From: Solirubrobacterales bacterium
GTDB taxonomy: Bacteria; Actinomycetota; Thermoleophilia; Solirubrobacterales; Solirubrobacteraceae
NCBI GenBank assembly: GCA_013695395.1
Contig: JACDAP010000348.1
Coordinates: 1 to 6,789, forward strand
Direction: 5' to 3'
Length of the DNA stretch: 6,789 bases
Shown here: one piece after another, positions 5,382-6,789 of the stretch
Layout: every line of letters begins with the position of its first letter
How positions within the stretch are numbered: position 1 is the first letter of the stretch
Made by a program: the position numbers and the translations under genes
Notes under the pieces: generated by a model
The model's database searches: none
Seen by the model: the letters and a program-made list of their open reading frames with translations, nothing else
What the model was told of the DNA's origin: nothing

Positions 5382-6620
5382 GTGTCGGCCGAGATCGAGA
5401 AGCGCCTGGCCGAGCTGGAGGAGGCGGGCCTGCGCCGCCGCACGCGCCTGGTGAGCGGGCCGCAGGGCGCGCACGTCATGCTCGACGGCCGTTCGGTCCT
5501 GCTGCTCTGCTCGAACAACTACCTGGGCCTCGCCGACCACTCGCGGGTCAAGGAAGCCGCCGTTGCCGCCGCCGAGCGCTGGGGCGCGGGCGCCGGCGGC
5601 TCGCGCCTGGTCAGCGGGACGATGACGATCCATCAGCGGCTCGAGGAGCGGCTGGCCGCCTTCAAGGGCAGCGAGCGCGCGCTCGTCTTCGGCTCGGGCT
5701 ACCTGGCGAACCTCGGGGTCCTCCAGGCGCTCGGCACCGAGGGCACGCTGATCTGCTCGGACGAGCTCAACCACGCCTCGATCGTCGACGGCTGTCGCCT
5801 CGCCCGAGCCCGCACGGCCGTCTACGCGCACAACGACGTCGAGCACCTGCGCTGGCTCCTGGAGCGCGCCCCCGAGCGGGACGCGCTCGTGGTGACCGAT
5901 TCGGTCTTCTCGATGGACGGCGATCTCGCACCGCTGGAAGAGCTCGGCGAGCTCACGGCGGCCCGGGGCGCTCGGCTGATCGTGGACGAGGCGCACGCCA
6001 CGGGCTGCGTCGGGCCCGGAGGGCGGGGGGCAGTGGCCGAGGCGGGGCTCGACGGGGCCGAGCACGTCGTGATCGTCGGCACGCTGGGGAAGGCACTGGG
6101 CAGCTACGGCGCCTTCGTGGCCTCGAGCGCGCTGGTCCGGGAACTGCTCGTCAACACGGCACGCCCGTTCATCTTCTCCACCGCTCCGCCGCCCGCGGCG
6201 CTCGGCGGCGCACTCGCGGCATTGGAGCTCTTGAGCGAGGAGCCGGAGCGCGTGGCGCAGCTGCAGTCCCGTGCCCGGACGCTCTGCGACGAGCTGGCCC
6301 GCGAGGGCTTCGATGTGGCCGGGTCTTCCACGCAGATCGTCCCGCTGGTCGTCGGCGAGGCGAGGCAGGCGATGGCGATCTGCGAGGCGGCGCTCGAGCT
6401 CGGGGTCTTCGCGCAGGCGATCCGGCCACCGACCGTCCCGGAGGGCACCTCGCGGCTCCGGCTCGCCGTCATGGCCTCGCACACCAAGGAGGAGCTGCGC
6501 GAGGCCGCGCGGACCCTGGGACGGGCGGCACTCAAAGCGGGCTTCCGGCCCGGTGAGGGGATCCCGGTCGCGGCGGCGTCGGGCCCGCGGCAGGAGCGGC
6601 TCGAGGGTTGGGCGGCCTGA
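5382..6620 (+). CDS. bioF: 8-amino-7-oxononanoate synthase (KAPA synthase)
   Basis: BioF is a PLP-dependent alpha-oxoamine synthase. It condenses pimeloyl-thioester with L-alanine to give 7-keto-8-aminopelargonate, CO2 and free thiol carrier. The 412-residue protein shows the family motifs in order: SNNYLGL (44-50), GSRLVSGT (73-80), [11 protein letters not shown] (127-137, with PLP-stacking H131), [11 protein letters not shown] (171-181), VDEAHATG (201-208, with D202 and H205) and GTLGKALGS (233-241), where K237 is the Schiff-base lysine. The C-terminal domain includes [14 protein letters not shown]. The related enzymes Kbl (glycine acetyltransferase), serine palmitoyltransferase and ALA synthase share these motifs, but position between bioB and bioD settles the role. 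GTG at 5382, two bases after the bioB stop, is the start; no ribosome site is visible, which suggests coupling. A tail of about 25 residues after the core ([10 protein letters not shown] onward) is longer than in E. coli BioF (384 aa). Confidence 0.96.
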   Translation: MSAEIEKRLAELEEAGLRRRTRLVSGPQGAHVMLDGRSVLLLCSNNYLGLADHSRVKEAAVAAAERWGAGAGGSRLVSGTMTIHQRLEERLAAFKGSERALVFGSGYLANLGVLQALGTEGTLICSDELNHASIVDGCRLARARTAVYAHNDVEHLRWLLERAPERDALVVTDSVFSMDGDLAPLEELGELTAARGARLIVDEAHATGCVGPGGRGAVAEAGLDGAEHVVIVGTLGKALGSYGAFVASSALVRELLVNTARPFIFSTAPPPAALGGALAALELLSEEPERVAQLQSRARTLCDELAREGFDVAGSSTQIVPLVVGEARQAMAICEAALELGVFAQAIRPPTVPEGTSRLRLAVMASHTKEELREAARTLGRAALKAGFRPGEGIPVAAASGPRQERLEGWAA

Positions 6621-6789
6621 TCCGCGGCGTCTTCGTGACCGCGACCGACACGGGCGTCGGCAAGTCGGTGCTGGCCGCCGCGATCTGCGCGATCCTGCAC
6701 GAACGCGGAGAGCGGGTGGCCGCGGCCAAGCCCGTCGTGACCGGCCTCGCCGAGCCCGAGCCCGGCGTGCCGGCCGACCACGTCCTGCT
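6608..6789 (+). CDS. bioD: Dethiobiotin synthetase, N-terminal part (cut by window end)
   Basis: BioD is an ATP-dependent carboxylase that closes the ureido ring of 7,8-diaminopelargonate with CO2 to form dethiobiotin. About 60 residues are visible. RGVFVTATDTGVGKS carries the P-loop (with K19 counted from the TTG), and KPVVTG (41-46) is the conserved substrate-binding block of the family. The start is uncertain: TTG at 6608 overlaps the bioF stop by 13 bases and gives [13 protein letters not shown], while CTG at 6617, preceded by GAGGG at a better distance, is the main alternative. GTG at 6635 would start too close to the P-loop. The frame is open to the end of the window. The overlap with bioF implies coupled translation. 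The family is clear from the two motifs and from the operon. Confidence 0.93.
   Translation, partial: MGGLIRGVFVTATDTGVGKSVLAAAICAILHERGERVAAAKPVVTGLAEPEPGVPADHVL

Noticed and set aside
4695..6482. 595-codon minus-strand open frame across bioB and bioF
   Set aside because: It overlaps two certain genes and has no recognisable domain; the open frame follows from GC-rich codon structure.
1..6789. CRISPR array, tRNA, insertion sequence or phage genes
   Set aside because: No regularly spaced repeats, no tRNA-like cloverleaf and no transposase or integrase motifs were seen on either strand.

Overview
The window is uniformly GC-rich DNA with dense, mostly adjacent genes, strong G/C preference at third codon positions, GTG and TTG starts, and few clear Shine-Dalgarno sites. 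This fits a high-GC actinobacterium, perhaps a Thermoleophilia/Solirubrobacterales-type lineage. That placement is inferred from composition and protein style; there is no marker gene such as an rRNA.

Layout: (1) Positions 1-2201, plus strand, hold a tightly packed three-gene unit: the 3' part of a gene that looks like a nucleotidyltransferase-fold protein, an unrecognised 335-residue protein (397-1404) joined to it by a 4-base GTGA overlap, and exodeoxyribonuclease III (1410-2201). (2) Positions 2202-4028, minus strand, hold a Uma2-family PD-(D/E)XK nuclease-like protein, whose stop codon directly abuts the exonuclease stop, then an unrecognised 231-residue protein with two cysteine clusters, and a 128-residue stand-alone receiver-domain response regulator. 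(3) Positions 4183-6789, plus strand, hold a biotin synthesis operon bioB-bioF-bioD, divergent from the response regulator and cut by the window end inside bioD.

Functionally, the biotin operon is the clearest unit. BioF makes 7-keto-8-aminopelargonate, BioD closes the ureido ring to give dethiobiotin, and BioB inserts sulphur to give biotin. The aminotransferase BioA, which acts between BioF and BioD, is not in the window and may lie downstream. The first unit pairs a DNA-repair nuclease with two poorly characterised proteins. The minus-strand genes share an orientation but have no obvious common function.

No tRNA, rRNA, CRISPR array, insertion sequence or phage gene was seen. No convincing new multi-gene system is evident. 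The most unusual items are the cysteine-cluster protein, the apparently degenerate nucleotidyltransferase-like fragment, the BioB C-terminal extension, and a possible leaderless promoter for bioB.
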